This document shows positions 1 through 11,259 of a stretch of DNA of 64,000 nucleotides, one piece after another. Both the position numbers and the translations under genes were made by a program. A model generated the notes under the pieces. It had not been told where the DNA came from. It saw only the letters and a list, made by a program, of their open reading frames with translations, and ran no database searches. Within the stretch, counting starts at the first letter, position 1. The number at the start of each line of letters is the position of its first letter. The stretch lies in contig WION01000025.1 of assembly GCA_015039365.1 (NCBI GenBank), forward strand, positions 1 to 64,000. The letters are read 5' to 3'. Source of the DNA: Amanita rubescens (Eukaryota; Basidiomycota; Agaricomycetes; Agaricales; Amanitaceae).

Positions 1-1166
1 TCGTGCCACAGGTCCATTTACCAGCGCTGCCCCCTGGACAAGATGTTTGAATCGCTTGCTCCAGGCCTCGTCAATGTCACCATACTGCGAAAAAGTTACT
101 AGGATGAGGCAAAGATGGAGTAAACCGATGAAGAGGAAAGCGGATGTAATGATTTTGACATCCAAGGGGAGGGGGGTAAGGCTGTGAGTGTTGGTGGGTT
201 GGCCTGATGTTTGCCAAATGACAGACATGAGACATATGATAAAGAGAATGATGGACCTGGAAGGCGTTGTAAGGTCAAGTATACATAGAAAAATAGGGGC
301 GATACCACGCGAGCCAGACGAAGGGAAGGGAAAGTAGAACAAAAACGTTCCACAAGGTGTTACGGGAAGAATGAAGCGCGTTCTAAGAATAATGTTAGAA
401 GAAAGGTTCATTATGACGTCAATGAGGACCGCCTTTGACCTGGGCCCACTGCATTGCTTTATGGGGTCTGCGCATCGTTTCAAATCTGATGACATACAAG
501 CAGCCGAAGACAAGACTCGTGAGGGCGCTGATGAGTGACATGAGTGCTGTGCATTGTATGAAATGGCTCCCTGATCCGCCCAACTGGAGGAGGTTATAAA
601 TGGCCCTCGAATTTGGTCAGTCTTCAGAGATTTTCACGAACTTCTTAGACTCACGAAAGGAGCAACACTGATACGATGTTGAGAGTGCTCCACTCTTTCA
701 GTGTGGAATCGATGAAGTCAGTCCAGGAAAGCTTTACTTCGTCCCAGTGTTTGGGCCTCCAAGAACCGGCTGGAGGGCCGCCTACGTAATGAGAAGCGAT
801 TTCATTCTCCGTCAAATGTACACCATTGAATATTTGATGAACACGTGTGTGATAGAAGAAAGGTAGAAACAGGAGTACTGAGAAGTACAGGAAGCGAGGC
901 ACCGCGGTGAATGCGCGGACGAGGCCGTCGATGTCATTGGCAGTGGTCAGGATAGGGTCGGCCGTGAAAGGATCGAAGTAGTTCCCTGGGAACGCCAGCG
1001 GCATGTGCCAGCTTGGATGCGGAGGCTCTTGCTGTTGGGGCTGGTCATTTGCGATTGGCTCTCTTGGATTGGAAAAGTCACGTTGTTGCCTCTGTCCCTG
1101 CCTGCGAGAAGTCGGAAGAGTTCCCGCATAAATCTGAGACCTGTAATCAGCTGGATAGAATGACAT
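1..1166 (-). CDS. Multi-pass membrane protein, 3' end outside window
   Basis: The first exon runs from the ATG at 1166 to about 651 (171 codons) and ends in VSVLLLS immediately before a GTGAGT donor. Further minus-strand coding between about 560 and 100 resembles the later exons: a hydrophobic stretch around VFGCLYVIRFETMRR and another around LWNVFVLLSLPFVWLAW, followed by a Cys/Met-rich helix and SVIWQTSGQP. The N-terminus is polar and Pro/Gln-rich, then a helix FLYFSVLLFLPFFYH and a conserved-looking soluble loop follow. This pattern of four or so helices matches a widespread family of uncharacterised agaricomycete membrane proteins that I recognise by layout only. No function is assigned. 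Later exon edges are approximate and the C-terminus may lie beyond base 1. Confidence 0.6.
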
Positions 1167-1623
1167 GGCAAGCCAAAGATCAACTTTTGATGCCCTTCAT
1201 ATCTATTAAGTATCTACAACTGCCATCGCCGTGGAAAGTCCGACATCAAGACCGCATGACGTCCTGTCATCGCTTCATCCTACCTTGGACTGTGGCAGCG
1301 GTAGTATGATGCCATTGCAAAGACTCGTTCTGTCCCCGTCATTTCGCTTGTGCCTGGCTACAAAATTCAAATGTCGCACCCTAGAAGATGGTAGCGGCGA
1401 TAGGGGTCGAAGATACTTCTGCTCCCCAATCTCTGGCGCCGGCGCTTACTGACATTCTTGTTCTGGGGATGACATGTCACCACCGGCCCGCCTCGCCGAC
1501 ATCTGCCGCTCACATCGGCGCCGGACGTTGCCGGGAAGTTGGGGTTTGTTGTGATGACTCTTACTTGGTGCGCGACACAAAATACTAAGTAGTAAACTTC
1601 ATTTGCGTTCGGCACTTGCAATC
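1167..1623. promoter_or_regulatory. Shared divergent promoter region
   Basis: This 457-bp gap separates two divergently transcribed genes (membrane protein, minus; PMS1, plus), so it must hold both promoters. A CCAAT pentamer occurs near 1426 and a GC-rich tract around 1435-1530. No clear TATA box was seen. Short open frames here look like chance. Confidence 0.4.
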
Positions 1624-4600
1624 ATGGAAAATTCCGAGTCAACAACTGAAGATACTTCCAGAATCAAAGCGCTCGACAAGGCATCCATACACAGGATATC
1701 GTCTGGTCAGGTCGTGATAGATCTTCAGACGGCTGTCAAGGAACTCGTGGAGAACAGCTTGGATGCAGGCGCGACAAGCATAGGTCCGTCACGGTTGGAC
1801 GTGCTTTTTCGTGTTTGAGCACTCATCTTTGGTTTCGCGCGTCATTCAGAGGTGCGCTTCAAGCAGTATGGTGTAACAAGCGTTGAAGTCATTGACAATG
1901 GATGTGGTATTGCCGGAAAGATTGGGAGAGTGTCGGTACGTCTTCGGCGCGTCTTGGGCAATTCCCTTGTCGATTACTAGTGTTTTGATTGCAGGCTTGA
2001 AGTATTACACCTCTAAACTAGCTACCTTTGACGACCTCTCTACTGTCCGCAGTTTCGGTTTTCGGGGAGAGGCTCTTTCCTCCCTTTGCGCTTTGTGCGA
2101 TAACGTTACCGTCATTACGGCGACGAGCGGCCCCATGGGTATCCAGCTGGACTTGGAGCACAGTGGAAAGGTAGCAAAGAAGACGAAAGTAGCTAGACAA
2201 GTAAGCTTGGGCCAGTGGCATCTCCCCATAAAACAAGGTTGACAATATCATATTGTAGCGAGGAACAACTGTACAATTCACAGGGTTATTCGCTCAACTG
2301 CCCGTCCGCAGGAAGGAATTGCAAAGGAACATGAAACGAGAGTTTGGCAAAGCCCTTGGCCTGTTAAACGCATATGCTTTGGGTCCTTGTGCAGGCATGG
2401 ATGGCTCAGGACGCGGGACGAGGCTTACGGTCAGCAACCAACAAGAAAATGGGTAAGAGGTGCCCTATTTCCGACCAACTATCCACCAAGGCTCATCACT
2501 TTAAGAAAGAAAATCGACCAAATCAAAACGAGCGGCACTTCGTCGTTCAAGGCATCTCTAACAGCTCTCTGGGGTCCCAAAGCGATGGAAAACATGGTCG
2601 AGCTGAACCTGAGCTTCCGTTTCCAGCAGGAGAAATCAGCTTGAGGCGGATCAGAGACAGACATGCTGAGCCAGGTTCCCAAACTCAGGGGCCATGCGAT
2701 GATGACAATAATGATGACACCATTCCTATTCAAGTAAAGGGTCTAATTTCTAAGTTCTCCGTTGGGGCGGGCCGAACAGGGACGGATAGACAGTTCTTCT
2801 ATGTCAACGGGCGGCCGTGCAATTTAACCAAAGTGCAGAAGGGATTCAATGAGGTTTATAGAACGTTCAATGCCAACCAGGCACCGTTTGTTTTGGCAGA
2901 CTTTATTGTCCCAACCGGTGGGTCATTTAACCGCCTATCAGAGCGAAACAATCTAAGATTCCTCTAGAATGTTGCGACATCAACGTCAGCCTGATAAGCG
3001 TACCATCTTTCTCCAGAGTGAAGGAAAGCTGATTGATGCTCTCAAGGTAAGCGCAACGGTTACTTTAATACGTATAACAAACTCATGTTTCTAGGTTGCT
3101 CTCGAAACTGAATTTTCATCGCATCGGTCTACTTTTGATCTCAATCCGACGCCGATGTCCCAGCGAGCTCTCACGCAAACGACGTTCGATAGTCCTTTTT
3201 CGAAACGGCTGAATCTCAAGGCAGGCTCTGGTTTGATCAAGTCACAGTCGTTACCTACACCGACAAGTTCCAAGGATAAGGAAAAGGCTCCACCGCCAGG
3301 AAGTGTAGCAGGCGAACCATTATTTCTCCCTGAGCCAGTTGCAGATGAAGTTGGTGGAGCGCAAGCAGCTCCCGCCGTCGCCATAACAGAAGAGGCCGAT
3401 ACCCAGGAGGAAAGGAGAACACCAGCTAACGACAAGTCGCAATTGTTACCTATTCCGGCAACTTCCGAGGATAATGAAAAGCTGCAGAGCCGGAGAGAAC
3501 AGCTGGCGAAAAGTTGTCTCGACCTAAACCGCTCCCTGTACCAAATGAAGTCGACGCAGCGCAAGCTTCTCCCGCTGGCCCCGAAAAGTCTAGAATGGAC
3601 AAGGCTGAGACCGAAGGAGAAGCGAGAAAACCAGCTGAGGACACGGACGCTGGCGATAAATCTCGTCCTATGGAGAAGCTGGACCATATGGACGTTGACG
3701 AGGGAGAGCGCCCCGAGAGGAGCAAGGAAAAACAGATAGAGAAACCCGTCGTGCTGGATACGACGCAAGCTGCTTGGGGCCGAAAAAAAACAGCACCCGT
3801 TCCCGAAAAGGAGTCTGATGATCTTCCAGAACCCGGCGGTGCTTCTGAGGAACCAGCGACGAAGAAGAGGAGGGTGGAGGTGGAGGACGCGCAAACTGAC
3901 GCCAGTACCAGCGCGAGCAAGCCTGCCCGCAAGCCTCCCAGTAAGAGCGGGGCGGGTATGACCTCTCTGGATAGCCTGCGTAATCGGCTGGCCGGGTTTG
4001 CCAGAGGTGGCCTGCTGGCGTCGTCGAAAAAGGAACCACCTGCTAGGGACGAAGAGATGGACGCGGAAGACATGGAAGGCGTTGAAAAAGTCAGGACACC
4101 TGGCAAGGACGTACGGAAAGGACGAGATAGAAGACCCAGCTTTGAGATTATCGGCCCCAGGATCAAAACTATCGTATTACGCGAGGAGCAACGACCTGTA
4201 GGCGGCGTAGACAAGACACGGGCAAGGTCCGACAGTGATACTGTCATGGAGGATGCCATTCCATCAATGAGTTCCACGACTGCACCACCCGAACGCCACC
4301 CGGCATCCAAAGTTATCGAGATGGATGATGAACAGGATTTGGCATCTGAAACGTCGACGAAACAATCGGGTCTGCGTCCTGAAATTATTCGTGGCTCAGA
4401 CACAGCATCTGGAAACGTGACATTACGGTTTGATATCGAACGATTAACTTCCGCGTGGACCCGGTTACGGAATCAAGTAGTCGGTGCCGAAGATGCTCCG
4501 TGTGTATCAAGCAAGGTTTCAGCTGATGCTGGCGTGGCAAATACGGAAGATAATGAGAGTGCAACGCGTGCTCTGGCGCGGGTTCTTGACAAGGCCGATT

Positions 4601-5359
4601 TTGCAAATATGGACATTATCGGGCAGTTCAACCTTGGTTTTATCATTGTACGAAGGCAAAAGGCGGCGGCGTGTGATGACGGCGGGGAAAGAGATCAGAT
4701 GGATGACCTCTTCATCGTAGACCAGCATGCTTCTGATGAGAAGTACAACTTTGAGACGTTGCAGCAAACGACAAGAATCCAGTCTCAGAAGCTTTTTAGG
4801 TGTGTACATCTGGCATATATCAGGCGACGCTGACTGGGACGCACAGACCCCGCCCATTAGAGCTGACGGCGGCAGATGAGCTCATTGCAATTGAAAACAT
4901 GCACATGTTGCAGCAGAACGGGTTTGAGCTGGCGGTGGATGAAACAGCAGCTGTGGGTCAGGGTTCCAAGCTTAAAGTTACCGCCTTCCCTGTCAGCAAA
5001 AGTACCGAGTTTGGGATGGCAGGCAAGCCACCGTTCATTTTCGGGGTGACAGTGGCTGACGTTTGACAGATTTGGAAGAACTTCTGAACTTGATGAGGGA
5101 CCAGCCGTCTGGTAACGTAGTGAGATGCTCTAAAGCCCGTGCGATGTTCGCAATGAGGGCTTGCCGGAAGAGCGTAATGATAGGAATGCCGCTGAATAAG
5201 AGTCAGATGACCACCGTGGTTCAGCACATGGGCACAATAGAGCAACCTTGGAACTGTCCTCATGGACGGCCAACCATGCGGCATCTCTTTGACTTGTGCC
5301 AGGATGACCCGAGGCGAAAGCCACGGACGGTCATTTGGTCGTCGTTGGAAGGGATGTGA
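1624..5359 (+). CDS. PMS1: DNA mismatch repair MutL homologue PMS1, with four apparent 1-nt frameshifts
   Basis: MutL-family ATPase and endonuclease subunit of MutL-alpha (Pms1 in yeast, PMS2 in animals), a nuclear protein that nicks DNA during mismatch repair. Visible N-terminal GHKL motifs: [17 protein letters not shown] and [10 protein letters not shown]; then the transducer motif [20 protein letters not shown]; a long disordered linker (about 3100-4550); and a C-terminal endonuclease domain with [12 protein letters not shown] (the DQHA(X)2E(X)4E metal site), ACRKSVMIG and CPHGRP. Proposed introns: 1784-1849, 1936-1994, 2201-2258, 2453-2505, one from about 2920 to 2967, 3047-3094, one after AGCTTTTTAG near 4800, and one GC-AG intron near 5023-5068. 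With this structure the frame still breaks near 1917-1920, 2640-2642, 2990-2991 and about 3490-3515, each mended by one extra base. Either a decaying gene or local sequence errors. The start is the first ATG before the conserved ATPase domain. Confidence 0.9.
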
Positions 5360-6720
5360 AATGTGATATCCCTACTTCTTTTTTTGGCCTTGTGCTTATG
5401 TTCGATATATCTAATTGCTCGTTATCTAAAATATAGGAGTTTCAGACCAAACTATCGGTCTACCCAGGGTTTCCGTCTATGCTTCACTGACACTTCCCTG
5501 ATTCATATTGGGTATGTTTGATCAGTGTCCATAACGACCCATGACATGCTTGATTTTTGCTCGGCGCGTATATTGAAGGCATCGGATATCAATCTCGGAA
5601 CTTTGCATTCCGAGACCGTATTTTATATGCAAAGTACCTATGCGATGACTTCTTTATTGCCAACGCGTCTCATACACTGGAGCCGCTGACCCTTTCTGTC
5701 ATGCAACGCGATTAATATCCGGGCACCGTAGACAATGGTCAACTTCTTACCTGCCGAAGTTCCGAGGTTATAGTATTCTCCATTGGGATAACTCTGTTGC
5801 CAGGTTTCAGTTCCTCGTGTTGTAACTATCATGGAGGTTGTGGCTAGCGATTGGAAGCTATACCGATCTCGGGTGAGTGACGTAGCTTTTGGAATGAACG
5901 ATGTCTTTGCAGTCATTCTTATTGGCCCGACTAGGACCTACTAGGGTCCACCACGCGTTGAAGGACGCCTCGATGTAGGCCGTTGCAATAACCGGCCATT
6001 GATTAAAATGCCATATTAACAATACGCAAAAGCTGCCGAAGTTTTTTTCCTGGCTAGCGGCCGAGCCAAAAGGCAGTTATGTCCCCAATAGTATTGCGGC
6101 GAGTCACGGGGTGATTCGAAGCTCGTTTCGTCTTCGGTATTCTTTTCGGTTTCACCGTACTCAATAACTTATTGCGCCGGGGGCCGTGCAACTGCTTTAC
6201 TTGGATGACCAAATATGGACATGTCAGATTTTGATAAGTCATTCAACCCTAACATGAGAATATTTTTAAGATCCATCTCCAGTGCCGTAACTTGCCATAT
6301 ATGAGCAAAACTTCGCAGCGTCAATTCCAATAAAGATGTGGTCTTGGGCGCGTAGCCATGAGTCGATAGTCAAATATCCATGACGGTACTTATTTTGAGA
6401 TCGACACCCACAAAGGACACACGACTCGGTGCAATACTTATTTATGATAGATAGCCGGTTGCGGCCACCGTATGCTATACGTAAGCTTTAGCCTAATACG
6501 GTCACAATCAGTAATCAAACAAGCGCAACAGACTAGTACCTTGACGGACCCTTGCAAGTTATCCCTGAACAAAAACAGCACTTTGTTCGGATGCCATCTC
6601 CATTTTTTTTTGACCTTTTAAATAATCCCGCGGCTGTCTAGTTCCACCATCTCCATCCCCTCCCGTTGCTCGTTACGGGTCACCGCGTGGTACCTCATCC
6701 AACTTGAAACCAACTTGGAG
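5360..6720. other. Intergenic, no recognisable gene
   Basis: About 1.36 kb between PMS1 and the G-alpha gene. The longest open frames (5638-5916 and 6054-6242, both minus) lack recognisable motifs or convincing splice context. It must contain the PMS1 terminator and the promoter of the downstream gene; a T-rich stretch lies at 6601-6622 about 100 bp upstream of the G-alpha start. Confidence 0.5.
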
Positions 6721-8782
6721 ATGTTTTTCCCTAATCCTTGTATCAACCGTAATGCCGGCAATCAAGATGACACGGTTACACAAGACTCTGCAAGTATAAC
6801 CACTCTTTTATCCGAGTCGAAGAAAGCTTTGGAACAAAAGAAAAAGGCAACGCGATTGCTGCTTCTAGGTCTGTCTATCCGTGATATATCTTACTCGACG
6901 TGTTCATCGGTTCTGCATGCAGGTCAATCGGAGTCCGGAAAGGTTCGCAATATATCCCCTTGACACGTCAGTCTTGCCTTAATACAAAGTTATTGCCCAG
7001 AGCTCCGTATTGAAGAGTATGCCCGCTCCTTTTCTTGGTCATCTGGTGCTATTGCTTACATGGACACAGATTTTCAGCTCGCGTTTGCCCCAAAACAATT
7101 CAACACCGATAGGTCCATGTGGAGGCTCGTTATACACCTAAACGTCCTAAGGTGCGTTTCCTTCACCCTAAGAGCTTGTCCCCTTTCTGACCAATATACG
7201 CTGGTAGTCAAATCCGGACGATTCTCGATATCCTGGAGTTGAAGCATATAGAACGGCTGCCGAACATTGATTCAGCTGAAATTGCTAATTATCAACGTAT
7301 AAAAAATTTTCGTCTCAAGTTCTCGCCTCTTCTCTTTATCGAAACACGGCTTATCGAGCTGATCTGTCCTGATATTGGTGTAAGAGACACTTGTGTTCGT
7401 GCCAGCACTGGTTGGCAAGACCGATTACGAAATATTCTGAAAAGCTCCACTCCGGAATACAGGCGACGTTCGGAGTTGGACCCCTCGATCGTGTTGGCAG
7501 CCTCGAAAGACACGGTCAACGAGCTGTGGCAGCAGCCGAACGTCAAGACTCTTATGGATCAATATTCCAAATTGCACATGGGCGGGGTCGGCACCTCGTG
7601 AGCTACTTCATCACCGCTACGAATCGTGGCCAATGATTTACCTTCAGTCAGATTTCTAGATGATATTGATCGTATAACGGCTCTTAATTATGAGCCAACT
7701 GATCGTAAGTAGTAGCAAAGATCATTTGAGCTCGTAATTCACCCAGATAATAGAGGACATCATCCGTGCTCGCATCAGGACAATTGGTGCAGAAGAACAC
7801 ATCTTTCATCTTGAAACAGGTAACCAAACCTTGTGAGAATTGTCTACAATGACTGACGATGGGTAGGATCCCAAGCTGGATCTTTCTACTACATAACAGA
7901 TGTGGGCGGTAGCAAGTACTCGGTTAGGCGAAACGTGTCTGGATTTTCGTGTGCTGATATCGGTATAGCGCGCTACCTGGGCGTCTTTTTTTGATGATGG
8001 TATTATTATGTCTCGTGGTTATAACGATGTCGTTCTCATAATCATTTTTAGTTCAAGCTATCATATTTTTGGCACCACTGGCATTTAACCAGTACCTGGA
8101 AGAAGATTCCACCATTAATCGACTTGTAAGAGTTTGTTCCTCGTCCTGCGGGTTCCGCCTGAATCTTTATCAGGAGGACAGTACAAAACTATGGAAAGAA
8201 ATATGCTCTAATAAAATCCTGGGGAATGCAGAGTTGATACTATTCTTCAACAAAGTGCGTCATTATATACGGTGTCGCGGCTGCTGCTGGCTGATGTTGT
8301 ACCATTAGACGGATCTTCTGAAAAAGACGTTGGAATCCGGCGCACGGGTTACGGACTACATCGCCAACTATACAGGCGTGAATAACGTGGAAGAAGTTAC
8401 CGAGTGTACGATAATATTTTCATTCCTTGTACTATCACGCCTAAGTCACCTTTGCATAGTTTTCATTGCCAAGTTCAAGGGGTATCAGGTGCGACGTTTA
8501 CTCATTGAGGTTATCCTATGTTTTGACTCAATTCCCTGTAGAAGAGGCTATCACCTGTTGAGCGCCGTTTTCTTTGCTATTCTACATCCGCTGTCGTAGG
8601 TTCAAGTCAAAATCAAAGTTATTTCCATTTAACGGTTCCTTTCGGCAGGATACGCATGCAACGGGACTTTTACTGGACCAAAGTAAGAACACAGTTGTTC
8701 GCCCTCGACACCTCTAACCTATATTACAGTTCGTGACACCATCACCATTCAGCACTTAAAGGAGATTCGAGCATTGGTTTAA
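6721..8782 (+). CDS. Heterotrimeric G-protein alpha subunit, divergent basidiomycete type
   Basis: GTP-binding alpha subunit acting below membrane receptors. About 15 exons; the first are 6721-6868, 6923-6942, 7001-7016, 7070-7151, 7208-7597, 7652-7704, 7754-7819, 7867-7934, 7969-7999, 8052-8125, 8174-8254, 8309-8405, 8460-8488. Splicing yields the P-loop LLLLGQSESGK followed by SSVLKNFQL; the arginine-containing switch I segment around DIIRARIRTIG; DVGGSKYS (G3); FFNKTDLLKK (G4 NKxD, spanning an intron); and DTHATGLLLDQ near the C-terminus, in place of the usual TCAT box. It ends HLKEIRALV. The Q in the P-loop instead of GAGESGKS is common in lineage-specific mushroom G-alpha paralogues. The N-terminus has no MGxxxS myristoylation signal. 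No frame break is needed. Two exons are only 20 and 16 nt. Confidence 0.9.
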
Positions 8783-8889
8783 TATGCAAGTATATAAGGG
8801 CATTGAATATCGCGTATAATGTTATTGTATCTCTAAGCTAATTTGTGCATACTTTATGTAGCGTAGTTTGACGATGTTTCGCTATTGGG

Positions 8890-8900
8890 AAGAAAAAAAT
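8890..8900 (-). terminator. Pol III T-run terminator of tRNA-Gly
   Basis: The plus strand reads AAGAAAAAAAT, giving an oligo-T run on the minus strand within a few bases of the tRNA 3' end, the usual Pol III stop signal. Confidence 0.7.
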
Positions 8901-8902
8901 AT

Positions 8903-8973
8903 TGCATTGACCGGGAGTCGAACCCGGAGCTAGGCCATGGGAAGACCCAATGTTACCGCTACACCATCAATGC
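8903..8973 (-). tRNA. tRNA-Gly (anticodon CCC)
   Basis: On the minus strand the 71 nt fold as a cloverleaf. The acceptor stem GCATTGA pairs with TCAATGC, with discriminator A. The D-arm begins TGGTGTAGC. The anticodon arm is GGGTC-loop-GGCCT with two G-U wobbles, and its loop TTCCCAT places CCC at positions 34-36. The T-arm is CCGGG-TTCGACT-CCCGG, containing the B box GGTTCGACTCC. No intron is present. A run of seven T on the minus strand just downstream (8893-8899 as A on plus) serves as a Pol III terminator. Confidence 0.93.
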
Positions 8974-9066
8974 ACACCACATGCTATCTCATTTCATTCA
9001 AAATCTGTTCAGTCATCTGATGGAGTGCATCTTTTCTCCGCTGAATCTTGACTCAACACCTCCACC

Positions 9067-10895
9067 ATGCGTTATTCACAACAGATGAACTCTCGCTCGG
9101 GCTTTTTGTCGCTTCCAGGCGAGATACTTCACGAAATTCTTAGGCATTCGAGCTGTGAAGAGTTACTCAAATGTCGTTTGGTGCGTACCGTGATGAAACC
9201 AAGCCTTTTCCTCATTCCTGTCCATAGGTTTGCAGTTCTCTGAACAGAATTATCGAATGCGATTCCGAATTGCTCTATATCATCGAATTGTTCAAGCATA
9301 AAATGGTTGATTGCGGCGATGCAATAACCTCCCACGCCGAACGCCTGTGCGCTTTAAGAGACAGTCAACAGGCATGGCGAGATTTGGAGTGGAAGTCCAA
9401 TGTCAATGTGGACGTACAGGGGTATTGTACGGCCTACGAATTAGTGGGCGGCGTGTTCGCGAAAACGAACGGCGAAGACATGTTCCTTGCTTGGTTACCA
9501 AGTGCGAAGAGCCCAGGATATACCGTCTACCATGAAGACATCAAGATGGACTTGCGAGATTTTGCCATAGATCCTACACAGGATCTGATAGTACTGTTGG
9601 AAGAAGATGACACGTACGCGACTATTTTCCTCCTTTGCGCTAGCCGTCGCTTAATCATCAACTTAGTGTCTTTCAGGAGGATTTATCGAGAAATATGCGA
9701 TTACATCTGCGGACCATGTCTACCATGGGGCGTCACCCGAAAGCTCAAGAGCCTGAGCTGCGCTTTAGCATTCGCCACCGCATTAATACCGCCTTTGTGC
9801 AGATAGCCTCAGATGTATTGGCCGTGTTTTTGACATTGGGGTTCCAAACTCGCTTGATCTTGTGGAACTGGGAAGCTGACCAGCTTCTTAGCGTATGTGT
9901 CACGATTACTAAACCGTTTTGACCTTTCTCATCGATGCATACATCAATCAGGATTCCGATGAAAATCAATACCCCATACCACCTATTTCTTGGGATTTCG
10001 CGCTCATTAGCCCTCGTGCTTTCATGATCACCACCATCGATGACGACGGGGCTATCTTGCTTTACAAGTTCTCCTGCGCGGACGATCCTATTCCCGTCCA
10101 TGTGGTGACATTACGTATGCCACCTCTGCTGGATGACCGTTCTTTGCTATTTTTGTCATCCCATTCCGGGCCGTTTTTAGCCAAGCCTCCCCACGGGACA
10201 GAATTCACAACGGGGCCAGATTCTCGGGTTCAGACCCTTTCTGTTGGATACCGTAATGAGAATATGCCCATCGGGAGCCCCCTCCATTTCGGCTTCTTCT
10301 ATGTCCACAATAGGTCACTCGAAACATATATCAAAGACTACGGAAGAATTGATGGAAGTCTTGGCAAAGGCCGAAATCAAATGTCCCATGCGACTGAGGT
10401 TCCGTGGCATGAATGGGGCCCCGGAAACACCCGGTTTAGCACCGTCCGTTCTCCAACTCATTGGCTACGGTACCCATCATCGTTATTTCATCCTGTACAT
10501 CCTCCTCATCATTTCCTTTCTCTAGTTATGTTCAAGGTGAACGCGTAGTCCAGCCCCCCGAGTCCCATGATGGCCATAACGCATTGGAAGTTTGGGATTT
10601 TAACGTTCTTCCGGGACAACACGAAGAGACTCGGAGGTCGAGTCGAAATAATACCTCTACAATGGTCGCCGCTTCACTTTTCAGAGAACCCCTGATTACA
10701 AGTCTTCCTTATCAAGCTCAAGTCCGTATGGTTAATGAGGAGTATGGAGCATTCATGATCGATGAGGAGAGAATAGTTGCTTTGAAGGTTCGTGCTGTCG
10801 ATGTCTCATTCTCAGCATATTGCCAACTCTGTTCACTTCAGGTCAACCCTGCAAATAAGGAGGAAATCGTGGGGTTGCACGTGTACTGCTTTTAA
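9067..10895 (+). CDS. F-box domain protein
   Basis: Substrate-receptor type protein of SCF ubiquitin ligases, inferred from an N-terminal F-box: the spliced start reads SLPGEILHEILRHSS, then CEELLKCRLVCSSLNRIIE (residues about 13-50), spanning the first intron (donor after TGTCGTTTG, acceptor before GTTTGCAG at about 9228). The rest (about 430 residues) is the beta-rich tail typical of large agaricomycete F-box families, with DLRDFAIDPTQDLIVLLEE and VPWHEWGPGNTRF as visible landmarks. Introns are inferred near 9615-9670, 9895-9951, 10470-10530 and 10789-10841; all join in frame, so the gene looks intact. It ends in VGLHVYCF. The substrate is unknown. Confidence 0.78.
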
Positions 10896-11259
10896 TTGAA
10901 TTCATCTTTTTTGACGGCCCACATGCTGCTTGTAAAGATAGTGACCTGATTACATCAGGCTGAATGATATTTTTGTATTATTCGACACCTGAAAGCTGGC
11001 AGCGGCGCGCGGGCGTGGTTCATTTGATCTGATAAGGGAAACTGGTGTGAGCGGTACGATCGTGATGCTGTCTTGTGCATTCAATTGGTGTGAACGAGGC
11101 TTACACTTGCGGTGTCAGGGATACGCATGGGATAAACAACCGGGGGTGTCGAAGATAAGGTGGCGCCGGGGTTCCCGGCTCTTTTCTTCTCGGTTGACCT
11201 TCCCCACTTCACCTGATAGGGTATTCCGCACAACTTCCTCTTTCAACGCTTCAGAAAGC
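10896..11259. other. Intergenic, promoter of permease gene
   Basis: 364 bp between the F-box gene and the permease. An open frame from 11047 runs into the permease start but has no homology-like features and probably represents the 5' leader. Confidence 0.4.

Larger units (their letters stand above)
8783..9066. other. Intergenic gap containing a tRNA
   Basis: 284 bp between the G-alpha stop and the F-box gene start. Apart from the tRNA-Gly and its terminator-like tract, no gene is seen. Confidence 0.5.

Noticed and set aside
3091..4403. Two long minus-strand frames opposite PMS1 (267 and 317 codons)
   Set aside because: Both lie opposite the charged PMS1 linker, whose codon bias opens the antisense frames; Ser/Leu-rich with no motif.
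5638..6242. Minus-strand frames in the gap after PMS1
   Set aside because: Short, no recognisable motif, no splice partners; indistinguishable from chance.
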